DNA from: Oscillospiraceae bacterium
GTDB taxonomy: Bacteria > Bacillota > Clostridia > Oscillospirales > Acutalibacteraceae
DNA length: 6,420 nt
Assembly: GCA_021640185.1 (NCBI GenBank)
Contig: JAJXDX010000126.1
Coordinates: 1 to 6,420 of the forward strand
Direction of reading: 5' to 3'
Each line of letters begins with the position of its first letter. Positions within the stretch are counted from its first letter, which is position 1. The position numbers were made by a program, and so were the translations under genes. Shown here in pieces: positions 1 to 6,402 of the stretch. Under the pieces are notes generated by a model, which worked only from the letters and a program-made list of their open reading frames with translations, made no database searches and was not told where the DNA came from.

Positions 1-406
1 CCCAGATGATGCACACGCTCATCAGCAGCGCGATCGTAGCAAAGCCGGAGGCCGTCATCTCGGACGCGGACAGGCCGCTCATGCCCACCTGCTCGGCCGC
101 GGCCTGCGCCACCTGCGTTTCATAATGCAGCGCCCCGATCACCGACAGCCGCAGCCACGGCCACGGGATGCCGAGGCTGCCGGACAGAGCGATGACACCC
201 AGCAGGATGCCGACGCTCGGCAGCACGGAGAACGTCGCGCTGGATACGATCACCTGCTTCATCTTGCCTGTGTCCATGCCCAGCGCCTTGCCCGCGCGGT
301 ATGCGCGCACAAGGAACACCACGCACACCAGCGCCACCACGGCGATCAGCCCGCCGCAAATCAGATACATCGGTGCGCTGTTGAGTTTTTCGGTCATATT
401 CATCAT
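1..406 (-). CDS. DUF5058 family integral membrane protein, partial (C-terminus beyond the left edge)
   Basis: The reading frame is open from an ATG at 406 to the left edge of the window, giving 135 N-terminal residues. I recognise the family from the conserved stretch around residues 42-90: a GMDTGKMKQVIVSSA-like segment, then LPSVGILLG, then a PWPWLRLSVIGAL motif. This is typical of DUF5058 proteins, which are roughly 240 residues long, so about half is missing here. Hydrophobic helices lie at about residues 13-34, 52-77 and from about 119 onward. The biochemical function of the family is unknown to me; a transporter-like role is only a guess. The start is ambiguous among three in-frame ATGs at 406, 403 and 397. 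The AAGGAA at 412-407 is best spaced for 403, while 406 gives a 4-base ATGA overlap with the upstream gene. Either way the two genes look translationally coupled and share one promoter. Confidence 0.82.
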   Translation of the reverse strand, partial: MMNMTEKLNSAPMYLICGGLIAVVALVCVVFLVRAYRAGKALGMDTGKMKQVIVSSATFSVLPSVGILLGVIALSGSLGIPWPWLRLSVIGALHYETQVAQAAAEQVGMSGLSASEMTASGFATIALLMSVCIIW

Positions 407-927
407 TTCCTTTCTTTCGCCATGCCGCGCAGGAAGAACGATCCCTCCGCCAGCTCGTTTTTCCGCAGCAGGTACAGCCTTCCGCGGATCTGCAGCACGA
501 TCAGGCCCTCGACGGCCCGGCTTTTTTGGATGTCGGTGGGCGTCACCCGCACCTGCAGCACGGTGTTTTCATTGCACACCCAGATCACCGCATAGCCGCC
601 AAACACCGTGTAGTCATACACGCTGGCCGCCACGTGCGGGATGCCCTCCGCATTCGCCTTTTTCGTTAGACGGAACGACTTGATGTAACCGGCCAGCCCC
701 ATCAGCAGCATCCCGGTACCCAGCCCGCAGATGCCGTCGCTGTCCTGCAGCGCACCGCCCAGCACGATCACGGCGCCCAGAATGATCATCAAGATCATCC
801 GCCGCACAAGCGAGGATACGGTGGCATTCGCCACCCGCCTCGCCTCCTCGGCGGAAAACCGGAAGGTGTAGTGCTCGCGCGGCTCGTCCGCGATGTCGGC
901 GAACAGGTCTTTCCTCAGTTCTGCCAT
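403..927 (-). CDS. Small two-helix membrane protein, YcxB-like domain (tentative)
   Basis: A complete 174-residue protein starts at ATG 927, with AAGGAGG at 944-938 upstream (10-base spacing). Residues 1-42 are polar and cytoplasmic-looking, with a YTFRFSAEEARR stretch. Two hydrophobic helices follow at about 44-60 and 66-84, joined by a very short turn, so both termini should face the cytoplasm. A C-terminal region of about 90 residues (85-174) is rich in beta-strand-like segments and ends in a basic GMAKERK tail. This layout, with two helices followed by a domain containing LYLLRKNELAEGSF, resembles YcxB-like proteins of Firmicutes. The match is by pattern only and the family has no firm function. 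The stop overlaps the start of the DUF5058 gene, so the two are probably made together. A hypothetical membrane protein is the safe label. Confidence 0.8.
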   Translation of the reverse strand: MAELRKDLFADIADEPREHYTFRFSAEEARRVANATVSSLVRRMILMIILGAVIVLGGALQDSDGICGLGTGMLLMGLAGYIKSFRLTKKANAEGIPHVAASVYDYTVFGGYAVIWVCNENTVLQVRVTPTDIQKSRAVEGLIVLQIRGRLYLLRKNELAEGSFFLRGMAKERK

Positions 928-937
928 GACGGCTGCC

Positions 938-944
938 CCTCCTT
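938..944 (-). promoter_or_regulatory. Ribosome-binding site of the 174-residue membrane protein gene
   Basis: AAGGAGG on the minus strand lies 10 bases before ATG 927. It is a near-perfect Shine-Dalgarno sequence and fixes this start over alternatives further inside the gene. Confidence 0.75.
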
Positions 945-1022
945 CTCCTCGCCCGCAGTTTTGTTTTTCATCCTATCCCCCACTTTTCTCCCCATTCGTC
1001 CGCGTCAACTGCGGATAGTTCG

Positions 1023-1051
1023 ATGATACCACCTTTTTATCGGTTTGGCAA
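1023..1051 (-). promoter_or_regulatory. Sigma-A-type promoter of the two-gene membrane-protein operon
   Basis: On the minus strand TTGCCA (-35, 1051-1046) is followed after exactly 17 bases by TATCAT (-10, 1028-1023). The -10 is preceded by TGG, giving an extended -10 (TGnTATCAT). Transcription should begin near 1016 and leave a leader of roughly 90 bases before ATG 927. The promoter sits just downstream of the hairpin terminator of the preceding gene, so the two transcription units are separate. No operator repeat is evident. Confidence 0.65.
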
Positions 1052-1083
1052 TGCTTTTCGCCGTTTTTCGGCTAAGCCAAAGC

Positions 1084-1130
1084 AAAAGATCCGCCGCCCC
1101 TGCTCATGCAGGGCCGGCGGATCTTTTTTT
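1084..1130 (-). terminator. Rho-independent terminator of the large surface-enzyme gene
   Basis: A long inverted repeat has outer arms at 1084-1096 and 1115-1127 (13 pairs) and inner arms at 1098-1103 and 1108-1113 (6 pairs). A single mismatch (1097/1114) separates them and the loop is 4 bases. It begins about 35 bases beyond the stop codon of the minus-strand gene. Read on the minus strand the hairpin is followed by TTTTGCTTT; read on the plus strand by TTTTTTT. It could therefore stop transcription in both directions. Confidence 0.85.
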
Positions 1131-1164
1131 GGGCGATGCTCTGTCAGAAACAGATCGCCTTATT

Positions 1165-3774
1165 TCATTCGCTGTCCTCGTCTGCACGGCCGCGCCGGCG
1201 GCACATCGCTGCGGCCGCGCCGCAAAGCAGTACAGCCATGGCAGCTGCTCCCGCTCCGGTACTCGTTGCTCCGGTCTTGGGAGCGTCATCAGAACGGTCG
1301 GATCTGGGCTCATCGGGCTTCGACGCGTCCGGGTCCCCGCTCGGCACAGGGGCGACCGGAAGCGCCGGGTCGACCGGATCTGCCGGGTCGCCGGCCCCAC
1401 CGGATCCGCCGATCTTGGGGATCGAGGCGACCGACCGCTGTCTGCCGCAGCGGCTGCATTCCTCATGCTTTCGGCCTTCCTCTGCGGCGGTCGGTTCCCG
1501 GTCGACGACCCAGCGATAGTCATGCCCCATGGACGGGATCAACGTATCGGCATCCTTCAACAATTCCTTGCCGGCCGCATCGGCATATCCCTTACCGCAG
1601 CGGCTGCAACGGTAGTGGCCGGTCCGGCCGGCCGCCGTACAGGTGGCCGCTTTTTCGATCCACTCCATTTTGTGCTGATGCGCAAAAGCGGGATCATAGC
1701 TGCCGGTGCGTTCCAGTTCGGCCTCATCCAACCACACCGTTTCCCCGTCTGCCGTATTGCGGATGCCGATCCGGTACAGGCCCTTACTGCGCGCACCGAA
1801 CACCAGCTCACGCTGTGTGAGCGTGTCGGCAGAATCGATCGGCATCTCCCCCAGCAGTTGACCGCTGGCAGCATCCTCGGCAAACAGCATGGCTCCTTCG
1901 GCGACGTTTTTCACCAACAGACGGAAACGGTATGTTCCCGCCGTCAGCGTCAGCCCCTGCCACAGGCTGCCGCTGCCGCGGATGAATGCACTGTAGCCGC
2001 GCTGAGGATCTGTTTCGGCCGTACCGATATCGCCGTCGCCCGACCAATAGGAAAGGCCGGTCACGTGATCCTTCTGCACGGGATATCTCACGACTTTGTC
2101 AAAGGTCGCATTTTCGAACGCTGCGGAGGAATCCAGCCCAAGATCATTGACGAAGTTCGTGATGTTCTGCCATCCGTTGAAATAGAAGCCGGACTTGCAG
2201 ATAACGTTTTTCAGCGTCACGTCACGGATCGGCGAATGATCGGACTCGGCATCATTATTATCGTATGTCCCGTCAAAATAGTTGCTGTCGCCAAAGAACG
2301 GGTTATCCCACCATCCACCGACCGATGACCAGTTGCCGTTGAGTATCGTATCCTCCAGCGTGATATTGCGGATCTCTGCCATCGACTGGTCGGCATAGTC
2401 CGAGGCCCACGGGATGAACGTCAGCCCGTGTCCGCCGCTATAGCAGCCGTTGCGGATCACGAAATGATCCATGCTCCGCTCCGGCTTCGTTCCCTTGCTG
2501 CGCCACGTAGATACATCGTCTCGCGGATCATTCGTCGCTACACAGATACCCAAAGCGTCATCGTTCGTATACACGGCACAGCGATCCATGACCACATCGT
2601 GGACGGCACTGGAAAAATCGAAGCCATCGCCGTTGATGCAGTTGACCTCGCCAAGGTCAACATTGCCGAAGAACAGACGCGAGGCCTCGCGGATGTAGAA
2701 ATGCCAGAAATTTGCCCGCCGCACGGACAGATCGCGGATCTCGACGTTTTCGCAGCCATAGATCGCGATCGGCACCATATGGATCGTCTGTTCACAGCCG
2801 ATCTGGAAAGGATCGGCCCCATTGCCGTAAACGCCATCCTTCGTGATGCCGTCGCTGTCGGCACACTCGGTGCCGATATCGGCCATGCGCACCGTCCCTC
2901 CGCCCGTGATCTTGACGTTCTTCACACCGTTCAAAAACAGCAGCGGGTAGTTCATCAGGGCAGAACTGCCCCAAGCGATATATTTGTCCCCCATGTTGTG
3001 GTGTCCCAGATATACCGGATAGTCATATTCCTCCGCATCCGGTGACTGCCACAGCACCGCACCGTGCTCCAACCGCAGTTCCACATCATCCTTCAGCCGC
3101 AGATGGGTGATCACGTAGCGCACACCGTAGGCCTCATCCGTCCCCGGCACGAGCACCGTACCGCCTCCGGCGGCACTGACTTCATCGATCGCCGCCTGGA
3201 TCGCATCGGTATCGTTCGTGAAACCGTCGCCCTTCGCTCCGCGGTCCGTTACCCGCACCACACGGTCGGGCAGCGTGAAGGCATAGGGGTCGTCCGCATA
3301 GTCGTCCCAGTTCTCCACCCGGAACTGCGGAGCGATCTTCACCCCGTCGGTCTCCGCTAAGAAGAACGATGACAGATGCGTTAGGTCCCCGTTTTTCAAA
3401 GCAAAACGCGCCGTAAAGCTGCCGTCCGTCTGCACCTCGGCCTCGGCAAGCGGCACATTGTTCCTTGCCTTGACATAGTCCAGTTCTTCGAACTGGTTCT
3501 CGACCTCACTTTGCCAGATCTTCACCGTGCGTCCGCGATAGGCCTTATCGACACGCCCCGCGACCGTGACGGATCCGTCGGCCGCCAGACAGGACGTCAC
3601 CTCTCCGGCGTAAGCATAGTACGGCATTTCCCGCTCGAAACGGATGCCGTCGATACGGACCGTTCCCTCAGCCGCGCCGATCGGTTCGATCGCAAATCCG
3701 CGCAGATATCCGGTCGCACCCTTGCTCTGAGATAAGTTGAAATATACCGTCCGCGCATCTGCGTACGGCTCCAC
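1165..3774 (-). CDS. C-terminal fragment of the surface enzyme: GH28-like beta-helix and cell-surface anchor
   Basis: The frame is open well upstream of the GTG at 3774, and homology-like sequence already starts near 3813. No Shine-Dalgarno precedes this GTG, so it is not a believable independent start. Counted from the GTG, a pectate-lyase-3/GH28 type beta-helix spans about 171-560 and opens with VTDRGAKGDGFTNDTDAIQAAI. Candidate active-site residues are in NGDG (D383), NDDA (D405, D406) and GGHG (H449), matching the NTD, DD and GH blocks of GH28. The fourth GH28 block (RxK) is not evident: the expected position reads SSVGGWWDNPFF. A sandwich domain follows at about 561-691, ending in a WLDEAELERTGSY segment. 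Two CxxCG hairpins (C723/C726 and C773/C776), a DP/P-rich linker, APKTG at 831-835, a helix at about 837-857 and a basic tail complete it. The substrate is probably a plant or host polysaccharide; galacturonan is only one option. Confidence 0.75.
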   Translation of the reverse strand: MEPYADARTVYFNLSQSKGATGYLRGFAIEPIGAAEGTVRIDGIRFEREMPYYAYAGEVTSCLAADGSVTVAGRVDKAYRGRTVKIWQSEVENQFEELDYVKARNNVPLAEAEVQTDGSFTARFALKNGDLTHLSSFFLAETDGVKIAPQFRVENWDDYADDPYAFTLPDRVVRVTDRGAKGDGFTNDTDAIQAAIDEVSAAGGGTVLVPGTDEAYGVRYVITHLRLKDDVELRLEHGAVLWQSPDAEEYDYPVYLGHHNMGDKYIAWGSSALMNYPLLFLNGVKNVKITGGGTVRMADIGTECADSDGITKDGVYGNGADPFQIGCEQTIHMVPIAIYGCENVEIRDLSVRRANFWHFYIREASRLFFGNVDLGEVNCINGDGFDFSSAVHDVVMDRCAVYTNDDALGICVATNDPRDDVSTWRSKGTKPERSMDHFVIRNGCYSGGHGLTFIPWASDYADQSMAEIRNITLEDTILNGNWSSVGGWWDNPFFGDSNYFDGTYDNNDAESDHSPIRDVTLKNVICKSGFYFNGWQNITNFVNDLGLDSSAAFENATFDKVVRYPVQKDHVTGLSYWSGDGDIGTAETDPQRGYSAFIRGSGSLWQGLTLTAGTYRFRLLVKNVAEGAMLFAEDAASGQLLGEMPIDSADTLTQRELVFGARSKGLYRIGIRNTADGETVWLDEAELERTGSYDPAFAHQHKMEWIEKAATCTAAGRTGHYRCSRCGKGYADAAGKELLKDADTLIPSMGHDYRWVVDREPTAAEEGRKHEECSRCGRQRSVASIPKIGGSGGAGDPADPVDPALPVAPVPSGDPDASKPDEPRSDRSDDAPKTGATSTGAGAAAMAVLLCGAAAAMCRRRGRADEDSE

Positions 3775-6251
3775 CGGGAAGATGACGCTCTTTCGCTCAT
3801 CATACGTCCCGTCATGAAGGACACCCGCATCGCCGTTGCGGCCGTGTCGTTCGTCAGCCTCACCACCAAAGTATTGCGCACGTCCAGCAGTGCAGAATAC
3901 GCCGTGCCGCGCATAGCGGCGATCGTCGGCGAGATCAGCCGGGCGCCTTCGCCTGTCAGTTCCATCACCAACGCATCATCAAAGCGCAGCTGCGCCTGTT
4001 CCGCCTTGAAGGCCGCCACACTGCGTGCCGTGCGGAAACGGAAGTCCACATACCGGTCATAAGCCCCGCTGACGTCGGCATGCGTCAGTTCGATATCCCG
4101 CACGCTGAAATGGATGTTCGTTCCATAAATGTACAGCCGCCCGCCATCAAAGCTTTTGCCCTCTTCGGGATATCCGCAGCACAATAGCGTCTCGTCGTTG
4201 CCGCTCAGCAGATAGATGGCCAAGAACCGCTCGTCGAACACGATCTTGATCCGCCGCCATTCACCAAGTGGGCTTTCATGTCCGATCCCGCCGACGGATA
4301 TACCGTTCTCATCGATCCCGGCCGACTTTTCGCCCGCATCGATCGTAAAGCGGTACGCATCACCGTTCGGCAGACGGTAAGCTACCCGCATCGGCGCAGT
4401 GGTCCACATCGTGCGGTTCAGCCGCAGGTCAAAGATCATCGCGTTTTTGCCGTCCGCCGCGCGCAACGGACGTTTCAGCGCCATCTCGGTATTTTCTGTC
4501 GCGTTGCGCGTATAGACCTTTCTGCCGTCTTCCTCGGTCGTTTCCCAACCGGATGTCGGCACGCTCCACTGTTCTCCATCGACCAGTTCGTCTGCATCGA
4601 CCTTCTCCGCCGCCGTGTTTTTTACGCCGAACACGATATTGCGTCCATATACATACAGCCGTCCGTCGGAAAAGACCTGTCCGGTCGGCGCGGCACTGCA
4701 CAGCAGCACCGCCTTGCCGCTCCCGTCGACCGTGTACAACGCCAACAGCGCTTTATCGAACACGGCACGGTATCTCTGCCAGCCGCTGCCGCAGTCGAAC
4801 GCTGTCTCTGCCACGGTCTGTCCGTTCTCGGCGATCCGTGCCTTCTTCTCATCGGAAAAGATCTGGAACGTGTATTTGCCGCCGCCCGGCAGACGGTACT
4901 CGAAATTCGCCTGCGCATCCGACCACGCCGCTTTGTCCACCCGCAGATCGAACGTCAGCGCATTGGCCGTGTCCGGCGAATAGACCGCCTTCGAGGACAG
5001 CTCCGTGCCATCCGTCGCATCGCGGGTATAGACCGTTTCGCCGTCCGCTGTGTTTACCTGCCAGCCCGTCGACGGCACGTTCCACATCTCATCATCACTG
5101 CCAAAGTCGACCTTCTCCGCCGCCGTGTTTTTTACGCCGAACACGATATTGCGTCCATATACATACAGCCGTCCGTCGGAAAAGACCTGTCCGGTCGGCG
5201 CGGCACTGCACAGCAGCACCGCCTTGCCGCTCCCGTCGACCGTGTACAACGCCAACAGCGCTTTATCGAACACGGCACGGTATCTCTGCCAGCCGCTGCC
5301 GCAGTCGAACGCTGTCTCTGCCACGGTCTGTCCGTTCTCGGCGATCCGTGCCTTCTTCTCATCGGAAAAGATCTGGAACGTGTATTTGCCGCCGCCCGGC
5401 AGACGGTACTCGAAATTCGCCTGCGCATCCGACCACGCCGCTTTGTCCACCCGCAGATCGAACGTCAGCGCATTGGCCGTGTCCGGCGAATAGACCGCCT
5501 TCGAGGACAGCTCCGTGCCATCCGTCGCATCGCGGGTATAGACCGTTTCGCCGTCCGCTGTGTTTACCTGCCAGCCCGTCGACGGCACGTTCCACATCCC
5601 GTCCGCTGCGCGAGATTGCGAAACGTTCAACCCGCTCACCGTGCCGGTAGTAGCATAAGACACGACCTTCACGCTGTCGAACCTGTCCTCGCCAAAGCTG
5701 TCCGACGCGGCATAGACTTCATTATCATCGACCGTGAAACGTACATGGCCTTCATAAAAGACGACTTTCAGCCGAATATCCTGCCCCCGGCCGTCCCCGT
5801 CATACTGTCCAGGGAACGTTTCACGCATATCCACACGCCTCTGTATCCCGTCAAAGCCGTTTTTCAGCACGAACGCGACCAGCGGCCCGCCGCTCGCCGG
5901 ATTCGTACACAGGATAAAATTATACGCCGTCTCGCCACATCCAAGGCTGATGCCCATATGACTGACGCCATCCGTGCCGTCCCGATAGTTCATCACCATC
6001 TCCACGGTGTCTTTGTCCGATATATCGCCCGTGTATCCGACCGTCGCCGTGCCTGTGCTTGCGGTCGAATACGTTCCGGCCGTTTCATCGAAAGTGAAGC
6101 CCTCGCCCGCTTGCCAGACATCCGCACCGGCCGACCGCCGTAGTCCGGCGGCAGCCGCCGGGAACAGCAGCACGGCCGATGCCGCTGCAGCGAATACGCC
6201 GGACAGCATCCGCCGCCCCAGACCCGTTGGTATCCTTGATCGTGTCCTCAT
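3597..6251 (-). CDS. N-terminal fragment of the surface enzyme: signal peptide and jelly-roll binding modules
   Basis: This is the part actually translated from the natural start. ATG 6251 is chosen over an in-frame ATG at 6389 for two reasons: AAGGAGG lies 7 bases upstream (6265-6259), and the protein then begins with a proper signal peptide. That peptide has a basic n-region with RTRSR and GRR, then an Ala/Leu-rich core at about 15-36, with cleavage plausible near AGA-DV at 43/44. A concanavalin-A-like domain follows (about 44-212, with VKVVSYATTGTVSGLNV near its end). Next come three repeats of about 170 residues with conserved WxVPxxGW, VYTRxAT, FDLR, YRLPxG and GRLYxYGxNI. About 80 residues then begin a galactose-binding-like fold. 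Residues after M813 (about 3812-3597) are arginine-rich out-of-frame sequence ending at a chance stop. If made, the product would be exported without an enzyme domain or anchor. Glycan binding by these modules is inferred from the fold. Confidence 0.75.
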   Translation of the reverse strand: MRTRSRIPTGLGRRMLSGVFAAAASAVLLFPAAAAGLRRSAGADVWQAGEGFTFDETAGTYSTASTGTATVGYTGDISDKDTVEMVMNYRDGTDGVSHMGISLGCGETAYNFILCTNPASGGPLVAFVLKNGFDGIQRRVDMRETFPGQYDGDGRGQDIRLKVVFYEGHVRFTVDDNEVYAASDSFGEDRFDSVKVVSYATTGTVSGLNVSQSRAADGMWNVPSTGWQVNTADGETVYTRDATDGTELSSKAVYSPDTANALTFDLRVDKAAWSDAQANFEYRLPGGGKYTFQIFSDEKKARIAENGQTVAETAFDCGSGWQRYRAVFDKALLALYTVDGSGKAVLLCSAAPTGQVFSDGRLYVYGRNIVFGVKNTAAEKVDFGSDDEMWNVPSTGWQVNTADGETVYTRDATDGTELSSKAVYSPDTANALTFDLRVDKAAWSDAQANFEYRLPGGGKYTFQIFSDEKKARIAENGQTVAETAFDCGSGWQRYRAVFDKALLALYTVDGSGKAVLLCSAAPTGQVFSDGRLYVYGRNIVFGVKNTAAEKVDADELVDGEQWSVPTSGWETTEEDGRKVYTRNATENTEMALKRPLRAADGKNAMIFDLRLNRTMWTTAPMRVAYRLPNGDAYRFTIDAGEKSAGIDENGISVGGIGHESPLGEWRRIKIVFDERFLAIYLLSGNDETLLCCGYPEEGKSFDGGRLYIYGTNIHFSVRDIELTHADVSGAYDRYVDFRFRTARSVAAFKAEQAQLRFDDALVMELTGEGARLISPTIAAMRGTAYSALLDVRNTLVVRLTNDTAATAMRVSFMTGRMMSERASSSRWSRTQMRGRYISTYLRARVRPDICADLRSNRSARLRERSVSTASVSSGKCRTMLTPER
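3808..3815 (-). other. Frameshift site within the surface-enzyme gene
   Basis: On the minus strand the upstream frame reads TTC ATG ACG GGA CGT, giving nonsense from here on. The downstream frame reads GAC GGG ACG TAT GAT, giving DGTYDE. Adding one G to the GGG at 3810-3808 restores a single frame that reads F-M-T-G-T-Y-D-E. No X-XXY-YYZ slippery heptamer lies nearby, which argues against programmed -1 frameshifting. Confidence 0.8.
4075..4571 (-). repeat. Third, diverged copy of the jelly-roll repeat (protein-level)
   Basis: About 168 residues starting at EQWSVPTSGWETT align with the two identical repeats at their start. Shared landmarks are WxVPxxGW, DGxxVYTRxAT, FDLR, YRLPxG, ENG, VFDxxxLAxY, LLC and GRLYxYGxNIxFxV. 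The DNA has diverged clearly, so this copy is older than the duplication that made copies 1 and 2. Boundaries are approximate. Confidence 0.75.
4597..5088 (-). repeat. 492-bp perfect direct repeat, second copy in reading order
   Basis: Line-by-line comparison with 5107-5598 shows no difference over 492 bases; the period is 510 bases (170 codons), which keeps the frame. It encodes one whole jelly-roll module, from MWNVPSTGWQVNT to NTAAEKVD. Only the 18 bases between copies (5089-5106, encoding a short Gly/Ser/Asp linker) separate the blocks. Confidence 0.95.
5107..5598 (-). repeat. 492-bp perfect direct repeat, first copy in reading order
   Basis: This block is identical to 4597-5088. It follows the N-terminal jelly-roll domain after a short linker (SQSRAADG). 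Identity extends to third codon positions, so it reflects recent duplication or gene conversion rather than protein-level selection alone. Such a repeat is prone to recombination and to collapse in short-read assembly. Confidence 0.95.
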
Positions 6252-6258
6252 GTCATCT

Positions 6259-6265
6259 CCTCCTT
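6259..6265 (-). promoter_or_regulatory. Ribosome-binding site of the surface-enzyme gene
   Basis: AAGGAGG, preceded by an A-run, lies 7 bases before ATG 6251 on the minus strand. It decides the start: the in-frame ATG at 6389 lies upstream of the predicted promoter and would add a lysine-rich stretch in front of the signal peptide. Confidence 0.85.
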
Positions 6266-6353
6266 TTTTTCTGTGCTCGCTCCCTTTCCGGTTACCCGAG
6301 TAAGCAAAGTACATAGATCGTTCTGCTGTTCGACAGATAGTTCTAGTAATTTT

Positions 6354-6382
6354 AGTATACGATTTTTTTGCTTTGTTGTCTA
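6354..6382 (-). promoter_or_regulatory. Sigma-A-type promoter of the surface-enzyme gene
   Basis: On the minus strand TAGACA (-35, 6382-6377) and TATACT (-10, 6359-6354) are separated by exactly 17 bases. Transcription should start near 6347 and give a leader of about 95 bases. An A-rich spacer and an alternating TA tract further upstream make the region AT-rich compared with the coding DNA. Short inverted repeats in the leader (CTGT-CGA-ACAG near 6325-6335 and TTAC-TCGG-GTAA near 6292-6303) are too weak to call an operator or riboswitch. Confidence 0.7.
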
Positions 6383-6402
6383 TTAGCATTTGTCATAAAT
6401 AG

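Larger units (their letters stand above)
1165..6251 (-). pseudogene. Multi-domain secreted GH28-like glycoside hydrolase, interrupted by one frameshift
   Basis: Two long open frames on the minus strand form one protein of about 1,695 residues once a -1 shift near 3808-3815 is repaired. Residue numbers below are for the repaired protein. Signal peptide about 1-43; jelly-roll domain about 44-212; three tandem jelly-roll repeats starting near W220, W390 and W562; galactose-binding-like sandwich about 735-875, which contains the shift; Ig-like module about 876-985; right-handed beta-helix about 997-1385; carbohydrate-binding-like sandwich about 1386-1517; CxxCG hairpins about 1524-1608; acidic/proline linker; APKTG at 1657-1661, a hydrophobic helix and a CRRRGR tail. 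The expected product is a surface-anchored polysaccharide-degrading enzyme, by analogy with gut Firmicutes. Domain continuity across the shift supports a single gene: RVSFMT before it and DGTYDERKSVIFPVEP after it complete one domain. Recent mutation, strain polymorphism or read error are all possible. Both halves are otherwise free of stops, which suggests recent or artefactual damage. Confidence 0.82.

Noticed and set aside
1084..1130. Terminator of a plus-strand gene, because the longer T-run is on that strand
   Set aside because: No plausible plus-strand gene ends here; the hairpin lies correctly downstream of the minus-strand stop at 1165, and the long T-run only suggests it could work both ways.
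3772..3774. GTG as an independent start for a separate enzyme gene
   Set aside because: No ribosome-binding site, no signal peptide, and it falls in the middle of a beta-sandwich domain.
3774..3815. Programmed -1 ribosomal frameshifting joining the two halves
   Set aside because: No slippery heptamer such as A-AAA-AAG lies in the overlap and I see no obvious pseudoknot or strong hairpin just downstream; loss of one G in a short run is simpler.
4597..5598. Mobile element or CRISPR interpretation of the repeats
   Set aside because: The repeat is a direct, in-frame coding duplication with no inverted ends, transposase, target-site duplication or regularly spaced short units.
4278..6143. A 621-codon open frame on the plus strand (with similar ones at 1045-2328 and 4553-5650)
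   Set aside because: They lie opposite a well-supported minus-strand gene, are arginine- and histidine-rich, contain no recognisable domain, and repeat only because the underlying DNA repeats. They are typical shadow frames in GC-rich DNA.
6249..6389. ATG at 6389 as the start of the large gene
   Set aside because: It lies upstream of the predicted promoter and has no clear RBS; ATG 6251 has both a strong RBS and a signal peptide directly after it.
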